Assembly: GCF_027887165.1 (NCBI RefSeq)
Contig: NC_077227.1
Span: 62,133,607 to 62,197,606 of the forward strand
DNA: 64,000 nt
Direction: 5' to 3'
Source of the DNA: Monodelphis domestica
Taxonomy: Eukaryota > Chordata > Mammalia > Didelphimorphia > Didelphidae
Shown here: positions 34,974 to 45,684 of the stretch, piece after piece
How the letters are laid out: every line of letters starts with the position of its first letter
Position numbering within the stretch: position 1 is the first letter of the stretch
Notes under the pieces: generated by a model
The model's database searches: none
What the model was told of the DNA's origin: nothing
Seen by the model: only the letters and a program-made list of their open reading frames with translations
Translations under genes and position numbers: made by a program

Positions 34974-35028
<55 letters not shown>
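34928..35028. repeat. (GT)n followed by (AT)n compound microsatellite
   Basis: A GT run (about 34931-34959), a short GATATGGATAT spacer, then about 50 bases of AT (34977-35028). Confidence 0.97.
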
Positions 35029-35032
<4 letters not shown>

Positions 35033-35062
35033 ACATGAGCTGTTTCCCCCTTACTGACCATG

Positions 35063-35275
35063 TAAGGTCAGCCTCATCCTCATTCACTGTTTGTGCTAAG
35101 AGAGCCTGTAGAAAAGGCCGACAGGCCAAGGCCAAGGGGCAGTCTTCTACATTTAACCTTCATTCACTACAGCAAATGGCAAAGGTCCTTAACCTTTTAG
35201 GAGTTAGCAAAGAAAAATTAAGTTTGAGAGTTTGGAGGGTGGAGGAAGGGGAGAGATGGAGTCTGAGAACCTCTT
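35063..35275. repeat. Diverged local duplication, copy 1
   Basis: Aligns by eye with 35920-36135: shared blocks include TTTGTGCTAAG, GGCCAAGGCCAAGG, AGCAAATGGCAAAGGTCCT, GAGAGTTTGGAGGGTGG and TCTGAGAACCT. Confidence 0.65.
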
Positions 35276-35919
35276 TGCCAATTATTTTACTGGCTGGAGA
35301 AGGGATGTGGAAAACAAGAGAGAGGGACGGTGAGGAGAGAAAAGGAAAGAGGAGGAGATACAGATAGAAGAGAGGCAGAAAGAAGGAAAGAGTGTCAAAG
35401 AAATGAAATATATACAGTAGGAGAAAGAGAACAAAAAGAGAAAAGAGAGGTTAAGGACAGAGACAGAGAGGAAAGAATGATTTTTTTTTCCTACGAAATT
35501 CTTTTTCTGAGGGGATATTCATCAAGAAAACCTTGATCTAGGCAACTTAGGGACAATTGGTTCCTCCCAGAAGTGTCCCTAATCATTATCAAGACACCAG
35601 ACCAGCTGGGGAACCTAGGGAGGAGAGCCAGCAGTTACTTCTATTTAGATGAATTCTCTAGGACAAAGCCTGAATGGAGAGCTTCCTGAAAAGGAATGAA
35701 ATGTTTCTGCATTTTTCTAGAACAGACTGTAAAGGAAATTACATTAGGTGGACTCCAGGCATTCAGAATTAAATACCAGGTACCATGTAATCTCAGGCCA
35801 GGAGAGAGCCCCAGGATCAACTAAGAGAAGTTATATTTATGAAGCTTGGGAGTTATCTCCTTAGGCACTGTGTCCTTCCTACACATTATGAGAGCAGCTG
35901 GCCACTAAACCTCTAAGTA
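35276..35919. other. Unassigned intronic DNA with purine-rich part
   Basis: 35320-35480 is strongly A/G-rich. Nothing else recognised. Confidence 0.4.
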
Positions 35920-36135
35920 AAGCCCTCCCTATCCCTACACAGCTTGTGCTGAGGGGAAAAGGCTGCTAGGTCAAGGTCAAGTGGAGCAGGGCAAAAGGCA
36001 AGACTCAGCTTTGACCTTTCTCATCTGTAGCAAATGGCAAAAGTCCTGTCCTCCCAGGGGTTATTATTGCAAAATTTAGTTTCAGAGTTTAGGGGGTAGG
36101 AGGGAAGGATATGAACATGGACTCTGAGAATTTAG
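35920..36135. repeat. Diverged local duplication, copy 2
   Basis: Direct-oriented partner of 35063-35275: CTTGTGCTGAGG, GGTCAAGGTCAAGTGG, AGCAAATGGCAAAAGTCCT, CAGAGTTTAGGGGGTAGG, TCTGAGAATTT. Confidence 0.65.
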
Positions 36136-36429
36136 TTCTCATAAATACTCTGAAGAACAGAAACAGAGAATAAGAAATTATCTGCTTTGAACATATACTT
36201 TTGCTAGCATTCGTGGTTCCCATATTGAATTGGTTGTTACCATTTTCCTTTATAAGTAAATCCTTCCAAGTGTGAGTGGGTAGGAGTTGGGAGAAGAGTG
36301 TAAAAGGGAGAAGGAGATGGAAAGATAAAGTGGATGCTGGATCATGAGGTATCAGAAAGGTAGAAGAAGGTTTGAGGGCACAGGACAAAGGATCTACTTA
36401 TGGCAGGGTGTTGGGTTTTGAGATTGGAC

Positions 36430-36832
36430 AGGACTTTTAAAATGCTTTAATTAATTAATATTTATTTTAATGTAATTAATTAATTTAGAATACTTTTCCA
36501 TGGTTACATGATTCATGTTCTTTCCTTCCCCTCCTGCCTCCCCCCTCCCATAGCTAGAATGCAATTCAATTGGGTTTTACAAGTATCATTGATCAAGGCC
36601 TATTTCCATATTATTGATATTTGCATTAGGGTGATCATTTAGAGTCTACATCCCCAATCATATCCCCATCGAACCATGTGATTAATCATATGTTTTTCTT
36701 CTTCATTTCTGCTCCCACAATTCTTTATCTGGATGGGAATATCATTCTTTCTCATAAGTTCCTCCTGAATTGTTTTGGATCATTACATTGTTGATAGTAG
36801 AGAAGTCCCTTACATTTGATTGTGCCACAGTG
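36430..36832 (-). mobile_element. Marsupial LINE 3' end (L1-type)
   Basis: The + strand reads TTTTCCATGGTTACATGATT, CTCCTGCCTCCCCCCTCCCA, CATATTATTGATATTTGCAT, TAGAGTCTACATCCCCAATC, AGAGAAGTCCCTTACATTTG. The minus-strand 3' terminus matches that at 60280-60490. Confidence 0.75.
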
Positions 36833-36944
36833 GACAGGGCTTTGAGACAGTAGAATGGGACATGCTCAGGACAGATCCATCCCTTGGTATGGGATCAAGT
36901 CAATATCTGAGTCCCCTATGTCAGCAGTAGGATCCCTAGGTATG

Positions 36945-37075
36945 CTTCCATTATTCCGTAGTCCAAGTTCTTTGAGTTGGATTGGGATCTAGAGTCCCAT
37001 CTCTTCTACTAACTTGCTTTGTGATTCTGGCAAATCACGACCACACTCTGGGCCTCTGTTTCCTTTTCAATCCAA
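36945..37075 (+). mobile_element. MIR-type copy
   Basis: Contains TTGGATTGGGATCTAGAGTC, TGCTTTGTGATTCTGGCAAA and GGGCCTCTGTTTCC. Confidence 0.55.
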
Positions 37076-37229
37076 AGAATCTTTGGCTCTCTGGGCAAAG
37101 GAAGGGTTCCTTGGCATGGGCTTTCCAGTCCCATGCTGGCTTCAGAAAGAACTGGTCTGTATATTTTCCTTCTCCTCATTGGCTCCAGCTCTCACTGCCC
37201 TGTTTTGCTCTTTTGGCAACACCAGTCTT

Positions 37230-37645
37230 GGTGTCCTTTCCCTGCCCAAGTACCTTTCTTTAAAGGTTTCCCATGTTCTGCAGGTTCAAACCACAGATTC
37301 CTCTGCTGGGTATTCAGACCTTTTACAATCTAGCCCCTATACACATCTATGAGCTTGTTTCTCACTACTCCCCTAAATGAACTCGTCACTTCTCATTCCA
37401 CATTTCATGTTCATTCCCCAACCTGGAATGACATTTCTTTTTCCTCTCTATGTATCTAAAACTTACTTAACTTTCAAGGCTGTATTTCAATTCAACTTTG
37501 TCCATGTGTTGCCTCATCAACACAACTCAACATCTCTCAAAGAATTTACTCTCTCTGCCTCCAAGTTAACTATTTAAATTGTATTCTTCCCTCTACTATT
37601 TTGGAACTGAGTGTATTGCTTGCCCAACTAAACTCTAAGGGATCA
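37230..37645 (+). mobile_element. L2 LINE C-terminal/3' fragment
   Basis: Order resembling L2: CAGACCTTTTACAATCTAGC, CTCACTACTCCCCTAAATGA, CCCCAACCTGGAATGACATT, AACTTACTTAACTTTCAAGG, GCCCAACTAAACTCTAAGGG. Open + frames here are L2 remnants or chance. Confidence 0.6.
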
Positions 37646-37659
37646 CACATTTTATTTCT

Positions 37660-37860
37660 CTTGTTTCATAGGTCAAAGGAAAGGTATAAGACTTTAAGGT
37701 TAGAAGAGAGTTCAGGAATCTTCTTGTCTAACTTCCTCATATTTCAGAGAAGGTCAGTGATTTCCAAAATCACAGTTATGAACTAGCAGGGGTGGGATGT
37801 AAATACAGGTCTTCTGACTCCAATACCAATGTACTGCTACTACCCCAAGCAGTGCCAAAC
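37660..37860 (-). mobile_element. MIR-like old SINE
   Basis: The + strand shows TTAGAAGAGAGTTCAGGAAT, CTTCCTCATATTTCAGAGAA and CAGGTCTTCTGACTCCAATA. Confidence 0.5.
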
Positions 37861-38299
37861 ACAAGACATCTGTTAACACCTATTTATTGACTGTCACTCT
37901 ATTTCAAAGGACAACAAATAACTGATTATAGATATAACTATATCATTTAAAAATTAGCCTTTGTTGTATAATCATATAGGCATTTGACAGAGGGAAAAGC
38001 AAAAACTAAAAGAGAAAAAATGAGAAAATTACTTTTGTCCTTTATTCATTCTTAGGTGCTAGGATACAGTTATTATAAAGGTCACAAAATCGTTGTTATA
38101 AAGACAAGGATTCTGTCACTATTACCTAGAAAAGCTTAACCAATGCAAAGTAAAGTAATCCCCATAACAAAGGAGGCAAAAGAACCTAGAAATTGCTTTG
38201 GTCAACAAACACTTAATCCCCTTGTCACTGGTGAGTTGTGACAATCAAAGGCAGCACCAATTTATAGTACAAAGTCACTCAAAAATATTGTAAAGAAGG
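37861..38299. other. Unassigned intronic DNA
   Basis: No clear assignment. It may include the 5' part of the RTE fossil that follows. Confidence 0.35.
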
Positions 38300-39084
38300 A
38301 GAATAGAAAACTGAGAATTATTTCCCTACCAAACAAGGAGAAGCTTGAGGAAGCAAAGAGCAAGCAGAGAACTTGGTAGGAAATTCAGTCCAGCTTAATC
38401 ATTCCAAGGACATTTGTAGATGAGTTAAGAAGAGCACAAAAAAGAAATCCAAAATGGAACAGATCTGCTGACATTTTCAAAGCGATCTATTCTAATTTAC
38501 CACATCAGTAAATGATGTATTTTATGAGGAAATAGCTATGGTGATTAAGGAGATGAAGTCAGGAAGAATGATTGAATCTGAGCACATATGTAAATAAGAA
38601 TCTGTTGGATATGACACAATTTTAAAGACTCAGAGGCCAGTTTTTCATGTCTTAAAGCAGGAGAGAGCTCAAGAGAATGATCACAGATGGTATTAGTAAC
38701 ACCTCTCAAAAAATTAAGAAAGTGTAAGCAATTTCCAATCTGTATATCTAGTTTACTATCCCTGTAATAAAGTCATGAAGGCAATGAAGGAATCCTCAAT
38801 GAAATATGTGAATGAAACAAGTAGGTTCTTGCAACTGATATTCTCAAAGAGGTCACATCTTTACAGTTATCCAAGTGATGGAGAGGCCTAGGGAATAGAA
38901 GAGTCCACTGAGTTTATAATCCATTGATTTGTAAAAAGCATTTGACCCTGTGGGTCAAGGTAATCTCTTTTCCTTAAAGTGTCTCTTGTGATTACATTAA
39001 TATTAGGAGAAACTCTATATGACAGATGTAATTAGAGAGATTGCTTCTTTCCAACAGTGTTATGCATTGACATCAATCCATCAA

Positions 39085-39720
39085 CCAGATGTTTATCAGC
39101 CTCCTACTAGGTTCCAGGCACTGTGATAGAATTACAAAGATAACAATTAAACAGTCCTTGCTCTCAAGGAGATTACATTATATCACATGAAAAGGAATTT
39201 GTGGAAAATAAATAAAAATAAATAAATCATAGAATTGCTCCAAGTGGAATGAACTGACTTAGAAGGTGGTAGGTACCCCCTTATTGGAGGACTTCAACTA
39301 GCAGCTGGTTGACCACTTGATGGGTGCATCATGGTAGGGATTCTTTTCAGGTGTTGTTTGAATGAGATAGTAATGGGGTCATTACAGCTCTTAATTCTTC
39401 CATACATGGTAATTTGGGGGTGAGGTGAAGGATTAAGGAGGGAGATACCGCCAGCAGCTGCAGGGATCAAGAAAGACTTATGTAGGGATCTGTGCTTAAG
39501 CTAAGCTTTGAAGGAGGCTAGGAATTCAAAGAGGAGGTAAAGAAGTTGCACATTCCAGGCATGTGCAGAGATATAATGATAAGAGATAGAATATCACATA
39601 TGGAGGGTAGCAAACAAACCTGGAAAGGGAGGGTGCAGCCAGATTGTGAGGGGCTTTAAATAACAAAGAGGGGAAGTTTCATATCTGATCCTAGAGGCAA
39701 GAGAGACATTCTTATTAGGT
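39085..39720 (-). mobile_element. L2 LINE 3' half, with nested CR1/L3 piece
   Basis: The + strand is the reverse of L2: CCTCCTACTAGGTTCCAGGC, CCTTGCTCTCAAGGAGATTA, then AGCTTTGAAGGAGGCTAGGA, TGCACATTCCAGGCATGTGC and CAGCCAGATTGTGAGGGGCT. Interrupted at 39232-39380. Confidence 0.65.
39232..39380 (+). mobile_element. CR1/L3-type 3' fragment nested in L2
   Basis: CTCCAAGTGGAATGAACTGA, CCTTATTGGAGGACTTCAAC and TTGACCACTTGATGGGTGCA follow the CR1/L3 3' order. Confidence 0.6.
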
Positions 39721-40329
39721 GAAATCTAAAATAGGTTGAATTATAAAAGCATATCGAAGCAGGATTTAAAGTGTTTACTAGTGTCATGGTGGATATTCAG
39801 CCCAGTATCCAACAAAGGAAGAATTCCCAATTGGTGATGAGGCTCTTCTAAAACTATTTGCAGAGGACAATATGCTCATTACATCCAGACTGGAAAAGTT
39901 ATAAAATTTCACCAGTGAAATCTACCTACAGTAACATAAGAATATGGGTCTAAATAGACATACTGTAGAAAGAAGGAAGTGAGTGAAAAATTCATGCTGC
40001 CCAGAAAATGCCCAGAAACTGGACAAACAGTCCATTGAATTAGCCCATCAATATGGATATCTTCAGTAGGCACTGCAGATGGATAATGGACAGGTTCCAA
40101 AACTGAGTAATGGGAGGATGAATTCTAGATGGGTCAAAAATGGAAAACTACACTGTTATTTTGTTGTTGTTGTTGTTTAAGTGATCCCATACCATCAAAG
40201 CCCATCATCTTAACACCAATATTTTCCAAGTGCTGTTACCTGGCTGCAAGATCATTGAAAAAATGAAATTATAAAGTAAATCAGTTCTGTTGATTATCTC
40301 CGATTTACCTTGTCTATACTTTTGTTTGC

Positions 40330-40466
40330 ACAGACATGTTTTCATGTAGACTGTGAGCTCCTTGAGAGCAAAGACTATCTTTTGCCTTTCAGAGTATCCC
40401 CAAGCATTTAGCACAGTGCCTGGAACATAATGGGAATTTAATAAATGCATATTGACTGACTGGCTC
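40330..40466 (+). mobile_element. L2 LINE 3' end
   Basis: CTGTGAGCTCCTTGAGAGCA, TTAGCACAGTGCCTGGAACA and AATTTAATAAATGCATATTG. Confidence 0.75.
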
Positions 40467-40894
40467 AAAGAACAATAGAAAGATATAGAGGTAATGTAAG
40501 AGGTCTAAAGAATATAACATCAAGTTACCTGTCTACACAAATTACATGAAAGTCATTATCAAAGATATACATGGCTAGCAAAGGAGGTGGGTTGGTGATG
40601 TAGCAAGAACATCAAATGACGAATGGATAGGCTGCATGGTACCCTGGTACCCAGGGACGTCAAAGAACCAAGAAAAAGGTCTATAGTGTATTGAGTAGAA
40701 CCTATTTGGAAGAGCTTTGGAAAAGCATGGAGAGGATGAACATATTATAATGTATGGGTTGGACATTCAATGGTGGGTGAGGTCCCTTTCAAATCACAAA
40801 TTCAGTGATTCTAATCAAGGGGATTATAAATGGTGGGAGTATCTACATTTATCAGCCATTTATATGGCATCATATCAAAATACGATGACAAGAA

Positions 40895-41015
40895 GTTCTT
40901 GGGACAGTCACTTAGATTCCCCAAGTCTTTATTTCTCCGTCTGTAAAGTGAGGGAGGAGGTTGTAGGTGATAATCTCTAGAGTTGATTCTAGTTCTAAGA
41001 TTCTAGGATTTAATG
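40895..41015 (+). mobile_element. MIR-type 3' half
   Basis: GACAGTCACTTAGATTCCCC, TATTTCTCCGTCTGTAAAGT and TGATTCTAGTTCTAAGATTC. Confidence 0.6.
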
Positions 41016-41084
41016 ATGTAGACTGAGTCTGGAGTTCAAGAGATAACTATTCTCATTCCCCTACCTATTCCTAGCATGGGGCAA

Positions 41085-41265
41085 TACTGCAGAGTGGAAG
41101 GAGCTGTAGGGCTGGAGTCTAAGAATCTGAGTTCAGTGCCTGGCTCTATTATAGATTACATGTATCTTGGTTAAATCTCAATTTCTTTGTTCCTCAGTGT
41201 GCTCATCTGTAAAATGAGGGATTAGGACTAGATGATTTCTAAATCAAGTGATTCCAAAGGGATGT
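41085..41265 (+). mobile_element. MIR-type SINE
   Basis: AGGGCTGGAGTCTAAGAATC, GTGTGCTCATCTGTAAAATG and AGGGATTAGGACTAGATGAT. Confidence 0.7.
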
Positions 41266-41324
41266 GATGTTTTAACAGCTTACTTTGCTTAAGTGTCGGA
41301 GAGAATCAGTTAGGAGACAGGCAT

Positions 41325-41570
41325 AAGCTAGGTGGAGCTGTGGAGTCAGGAAGACTTGGGTTCAAATTCAGCACCAGACATTTACTACCTTGTGAGCCCC
41401 TAGGAAATAATTTACCTCCTGTCTGCCTAATTTCTTCAACTGTAAAATGGGGATAATAGTTCCTTTAATAATTGTCATAAAGGGGGCAGCTGGGTAGCTT
41501 CTCAGATGGAAGGTAAGGGTTTAAAAAAATAATTGTAGTGAAGATAAAATGAGATATTTGTACTTGTTTA
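41325..41570 (+). mobile_element. tRNA-derived SINE interrupted by a mini-MAR1
   Basis: Host SINE: GACTTGGGTTCAAATTCAGC, CTTCAACTGTAAAATGGGGA, then after the insertion AGTGAAGATAAAATGAGATA. The insert at 41483-41527 joins a MAR1 head to a MAR1 tail. Confidence 0.7.
41483..41527 (+). mobile_element. Internally deleted MAR1 (about 45 bp)
   Basis: GGGGGCAGCTGGGTAGCT (first ~18 bases of MAR1) is joined directly to AGATGGAAGGTAAGGGTTT (last ~19 bases) and an A-tail. AATAATTGT occurs on both sides as a possible target-site duplication. Confidence 0.75.
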
Positions 41571-42309
41571 GGGGCAGGACTTGAATTCAAGTCTTCTTGA
41601 CTCCAAGGACAGACGGTCTAGTCAATATACCAGTAGTATTAAAGTCATAGACATGGGGGCCACTATAACATTCAGAAAGATCATGGCAGGCATATATTGA
41701 CTCAGAAAACTACACAAGTTTATCTAGTTCTTTCTTTTTTTAAATCAGTATAACAATATATTAAAATCAGAGAAGAATTACATCTTAATCTAATTTGGAC
41801 CAAATTCAGGAGTGTTGTGGGTCCCTGCACCATTATACTATGTTTGCCTCTCTAGGCATATTGGGAATAAAATAATCAAAACAATACTAGCCCTTTTTCT
41901 TAAGGAGCTCACAAGTGATAAGAGTGAATAAAGTAGAATCAAAATAACAACATATACACTAGTAATAATAGTAACAAAATCCAGAAAATATACAGAGAAT
42001 GGGGTTGATATAACTCTATATAAAGTTGATATAACTTCATTTGTTATTTTAAACAAAATCTGAACAGAAACTTCAGAATTTAATGCATAATCTTTACTTT
42101 TATTTTTATTTATGTATTTCAAAGTTTGTATTTGCTGGGGTTAAGTTTATAATAAAGTGGCTTTTATTTAAAATATGAAGAATCAGAGTCAAATGGTGAG
42201 AAATTGTAATAACCAATTCCCATCAGAGGAAATATGAAAATGAACTTCTCTCCCCTTGTGGGGTGGGGGACTATAGGTGTGGAATGCTATATTTTATATT
42301 GGAATTGGT
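41571..42309. other. Unassigned AT-rich intronic DNA
   Basis: Starts with a short MIR-like end near 41580-41630; otherwise unrecognised and AT-rich. Confidence 0.4.
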
Positions 42310-42460
42310 AGACAGGTTGGTTAGAGTTTGCCAAACTGATTTTTTCCCTTTGTTATAAAGGGATGATTCTGTGAGAAGGGAAGCATAGCTATATTGGATG
42401 ATATATATATATATATAGGTGATATAAAAATAAAAGTGAGTGATAGAGATTGTTTTAAAG
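42310..42460 (+). mobile_element. L1-type LINE 3' UTR fragment, copy 1
   Basis: GGTTGGTTAGAGTTTGCC, then TTTCCCTTTGTTATAAAGGG, ATTCTGTGAGAAGGGAAGCA, an AT run and GGTGATATAAAAATAAAAGT. It closely matches 43248-43325. Confidence 0.6.
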
Positions 42461-42569
42461 TAAAGAACAATGGAGAAGAATCTTCATGGGCAAGAGAGAT
42501 AGGAAGGAGGGAGAGTCCTTTTATTCCTGGAAAACCTTCATCCCAAGAGAACAGAGATGATCTTCCTAT

Positions 42570-42660
42570 TCAATTCAATTCAATAGATATTTATTCTATA
42601 CCTACTGTGTGCAAAGCACTGTGCTGGGCAATAGGGATGCAAATAACTTTTTTTTTTAAT
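42570..42660 (-). mobile_element. L2 3' tip
   Basis: The + strand has TATACCTACTGTGTGCAAAG, CACTGTGCTGGGCAATAGGG, the reversed L2 end. Confidence 0.6.
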
Positions 42661-43247
42661 AGCATGGTCCTTTCCCTAAAGCTTACATTTTGCTTTCCTT
42701 AATAATTGTAACTTTTCTTTAAAATTGTAAACTTAATAATTGTAAAAAAATTAAATACACACACACACACATATATGGAGCAAATGCTTCCACAGCAAAG
42801 TTTTCTTTGTAAACTTGGAGGTTTACAAGTTGCTTTCTCTCCAAAATCATAGTGAAACTGGTGATCTAAATATTATCATCTGAATTTTACAAATGAGAAA
42901 AGGAAGCTCAAAATAGTGAAAAGTGACACCAAGTCCTAAGAATCAGGATCAGGAATCAAAGGCAGATTTCCTGACAGTCCAATGTTGTTCTCTTTCCTCT
43001 ACTGTGGGCTCAGAAGATCCAGTTACATAGGCGCAAAGGGGGCTCTAACAGACACCAGTATTCTAGTTAAGGTGAAGTTATCCAGCTGTTCTTCAGTAGG
43101 AGAGATTTAGAAGGCCTAGAAAGAGAGGAATCTTGTGCTGAGCTGGAAAAGAGCTTTGAAAAAGATATTCTGAAACTGCTCTCTTCTTTCCACTAAGGAA
43201 GCTGACTTGTGTACCTTCTGACCATTTCTCCTAGCCCAGGAGGTTAG

Positions 43248-43325
43248 GGGTTGGTTAGAGTTTGCCCAACTATTTTTTTCCCCTTTGTTATAAAAGGATG
43301 ACTCTCTGAGAAGGTAAGCATAAGG
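43248..43325 (+). mobile_element. L1-type LINE 3' UTR fragment, copy 2
   Basis: GGGTTGGTTAGAGTTTGCCC, CCCCTTTGTTATAAAAGGAT and ACTCTCTGAGAAGGTAAGCA, parallel to copy 1 about 930 bases upstream. Confidence 0.6.
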
Positions 43326-44049
43326 GATAGGAAAAAGAGAGTAGGAAGAAGGAAGAAGGTGGAAGACAGGCCAGAGCAGCCCAAGAACTCATGTAAAGAC
43401 TGGAGCAGGCCAGAGAGGTCCAGGAGCAGTTAGTTTTAGGAGATTCAGTCGAGGTGGTGGGTTGATGGGGGGTTAGTGAGGGATGTTGTCAGACAGACTC
43501 ATGGATAAGAAACAGATGGAATATTTGGGAGGGGTTCAGAGTCTCAGGGTAAGGGGTGGAAAAACAACAACAAAATGACTCTGGGGAGCTCAGAGGGAGG
43601 AGGGGAGGAAACAAGGTCAAGGAGAATCTTAGAAAAAGAAAGAGGAAGGCAGGAAAATGGAGAAAATCCAGTAGGAGGAGAAGCAGGCTTTGGGGAAGCT
43701 GGTGGATCAGGGGGAGGCATTCTAGCAAAAGCAATAGAAGAAAAAAGAAGGGATGAGAAGAAGAGAGGAGAAAGGAAGGAAATTTCTTCCCCCTCCCAAA
43801 ATGGGGATATATGGAATAAAACCATATGGACTCAACTTCTTGAGCTGCATGAACAAAAACTCCCCATCTCTAGGGGATTTAGTCAAACTGAAGGGTATCT
43901 TGGTTGGGTTTCTACCCTTCAACAAGGACCTGCTGGTCTCCTCCCACCCTCACCCCCAAATACTACCTTACTAAATTCTAAGACAAGACACCAAATTTTA
44001 TTTTAAAGTCTTTCTTTTGCCCCTTCTGTCTATCTCCTTGGGATCCACT
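43326..44049. other. Purine-rich unassigned intronic DNA
   Basis: 43330-43800 is strongly A/G-biased on +. Several overlapping open frames on both strands arise from this bias (poly K/R/E on +, poly L/P/S on -). No gene recognised. Confidence 0.5.
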
Positions 44050-44770
44050 TGGGGAAGAGAAGTGGTGTGAATTGGTCCAACCATTCTGGAAAGGAATTTA
44101 GAATTATTTGAGGAAAGTGACTAAGATGTCCAGGGCCTTTGACCCATTGCTTCCACTGTTAAGCATATAATCCTAGGAGAGTAGTAACAGGGAGGCACAT
44201 CCAACACCAACTATATATGGCAGCACTTTTTGAAGAAACAAAGACCCAGAAACAAAGAAGGTGCTCATTGATTGAAGAATGGCTAAATAAGTTATGATAC
44301 TTGAATGGAATCTTACTGTGATGTTTAAAAAAAAGAAGAAGAATGTGATGAATACAGAGAAGCATCAAAGGACTTTTACTGAGTATTGTACAGTGAAGTA
44401 AGCATAACCAGGAAAACAATATACACAATGACTAATAATGTACATGAAAACAATAAAAAGGAACACACAAAATTAAAATGCTTCAAAATTATAATAACCA
44501 AGCTTAGTCTTACAAAAGAACTCTGAGAAGGCAACTCTCCTTGCTTTCTTTGCAGAGTGAGAGACTCTGGACATGGAAAACTTCATATATTATCCCATTT
44601 TTTTCTACATGTCAATTAGTTTTGTTCAACTGTTTTTTCCTTCTTTTTAAATCTTTGTTATAAAGGAGTATTATCCCTGGAAAGGGGAGGGAGGAATCGA
44701 CTAGAATATCTAGGATTGTGGAAAAACATTAGCAGTAAAAAGTATTTTTTTTAAATGAAGATCATAGGTC
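44050..44770 (+). mobile_element. L1-type LINE 3' end of ORF2 and 3' UTR
   Basis: Sense order: GGTCCAACCATTCTGGAAAG, CCTTTGACCCATTGCTTCCA, GCTCATTGATTGAAGAATGG, GTACAGTGAAGTAAGCATAA, CCAGGAAAACAATATACACA, and the 3' UTR with TTTGTTATAAAGGAGTATTA. No open frame. Confidence 0.75.
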
Positions 44771-44854
44771 CTTCCTGTCTGAAGAATTGAAGAAAATGTC
44801 TAAGAGAGGTTCAATCGGATTATTCTGTGATTTCTGAGGAGATGGTCATTACTG

Positions 44855-45330
44855 ATCTAGGACATTAAGGAAGGCTTCTTAGAAGAGGCCACATTTGAGT
44901 GAGGCTTTAAAGGAAGGGAGAAGTGGGGGAAGCCTCCATTTCATTCATCTCAGTTTCTTCATCTATAAAATGATGAAGTTGAAATTCACCTTTTCTTAAG
45001 TCCCTTATAACTGGGACATGTACAGAAAGGGGTGAGTGCTCCAATTTGGCTGAAGTGTTGGGGTCAACAGTAAAAAAAAGTATGAGGTAAGACTTAAAAA
45101 GTTAGATGGAGGGGCACTGTGGAGCAAAGGGAGCTGGAACTTGACTAGGTAGGCATTAGTGAGCTAGGGAGGATTTTTGAGCAGAGAAGTGACTTGAGGA
45201 GATCTATACATGTAGGAGGTAAGGGTGGCAGCAGTGTAAAAGATAATTTGAAGAAAACAGAGGGTATTCCATCCTCGAAGCTCAGCACTTGGCACACTGG
45301 CCAGGAACCCATGGAGGGCAGGAACTGGGT
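44855..45330 (-). mobile_element. L2 LINE fragments, reverse orientation
   Basis: The + strand has AAGGAAGGCTTCTTAGAAGA, TTGAGTGAGGCTTTAAAGGA (44867-44918), and later GCAGAGAAGTGACTTGAGGA (45181), which are reversed L2 segments. The middle is MIR-like or unassigned. Confidence 0.5.
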
Positions 45331-45454
45331 ACATATCTGTAGAGTTGGCAAACAAGGGGGAAAGTGGTACTGAAAAGTCAAATAATCAAGAAGTCTTTAG
45401 CAAGTTTTTCCCTGCACCTGATCTTGTGTTGGAGTACCACAAAAAGGAAAATAA

Positions 45455-45615
45455 ACTCACTAGCAGGGACCTTTAGAGATCATCTAAACCCTATTCCACT
45501 CAATTTACAGGTACAGAAAAAGAGACCTAGAGAAGGGAAAGGATTTTGCCCAAAGCTCTCTCACAAATGAGGTGCAAAGGCAAAACTCTAATCAGGTCTT
45601 ATGACTTCCAGTTCC
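45455..45615 (-). mobile_element. MIR-like old SINE
   Basis: The + strand shows GGGACCTTTAGAGATCATCT, CAATTTACAGGTACAGAAAA and GGTCTTATGACTTCCAGTTC. Confidence 0.5.
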
Positions 45616-45684
45616 ATCCAATGTCAGATTGTAGTAAACATAATTTATTAAATTTTATATATAAATGTATATAGATATATAAAC

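Larger units (their letters stand above)
38300..40690 (+). mobile_element. RTE-type LINE fossil, broken by later insertions
   Basis: Translation of scattered + frames recalls RTE/BovB-clade reverse transcriptase. Near 39857-39868 the catalytic FADD box reads FAED in an LFAEDNMLITSRLEKL context. At 40585-40680 the C-terminal signature reads RWVGDVARTSNDEW then WYPGTSKNQEKG. Frameshifts and stops break it everywhere. An L2 fragment with a nested CR1/L3 piece (39085-39720) and an L2 end (40330-40466) lie inside, so the RTE insertion predates them or was rearranged. Start is approximate. Confidence 0.65.
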
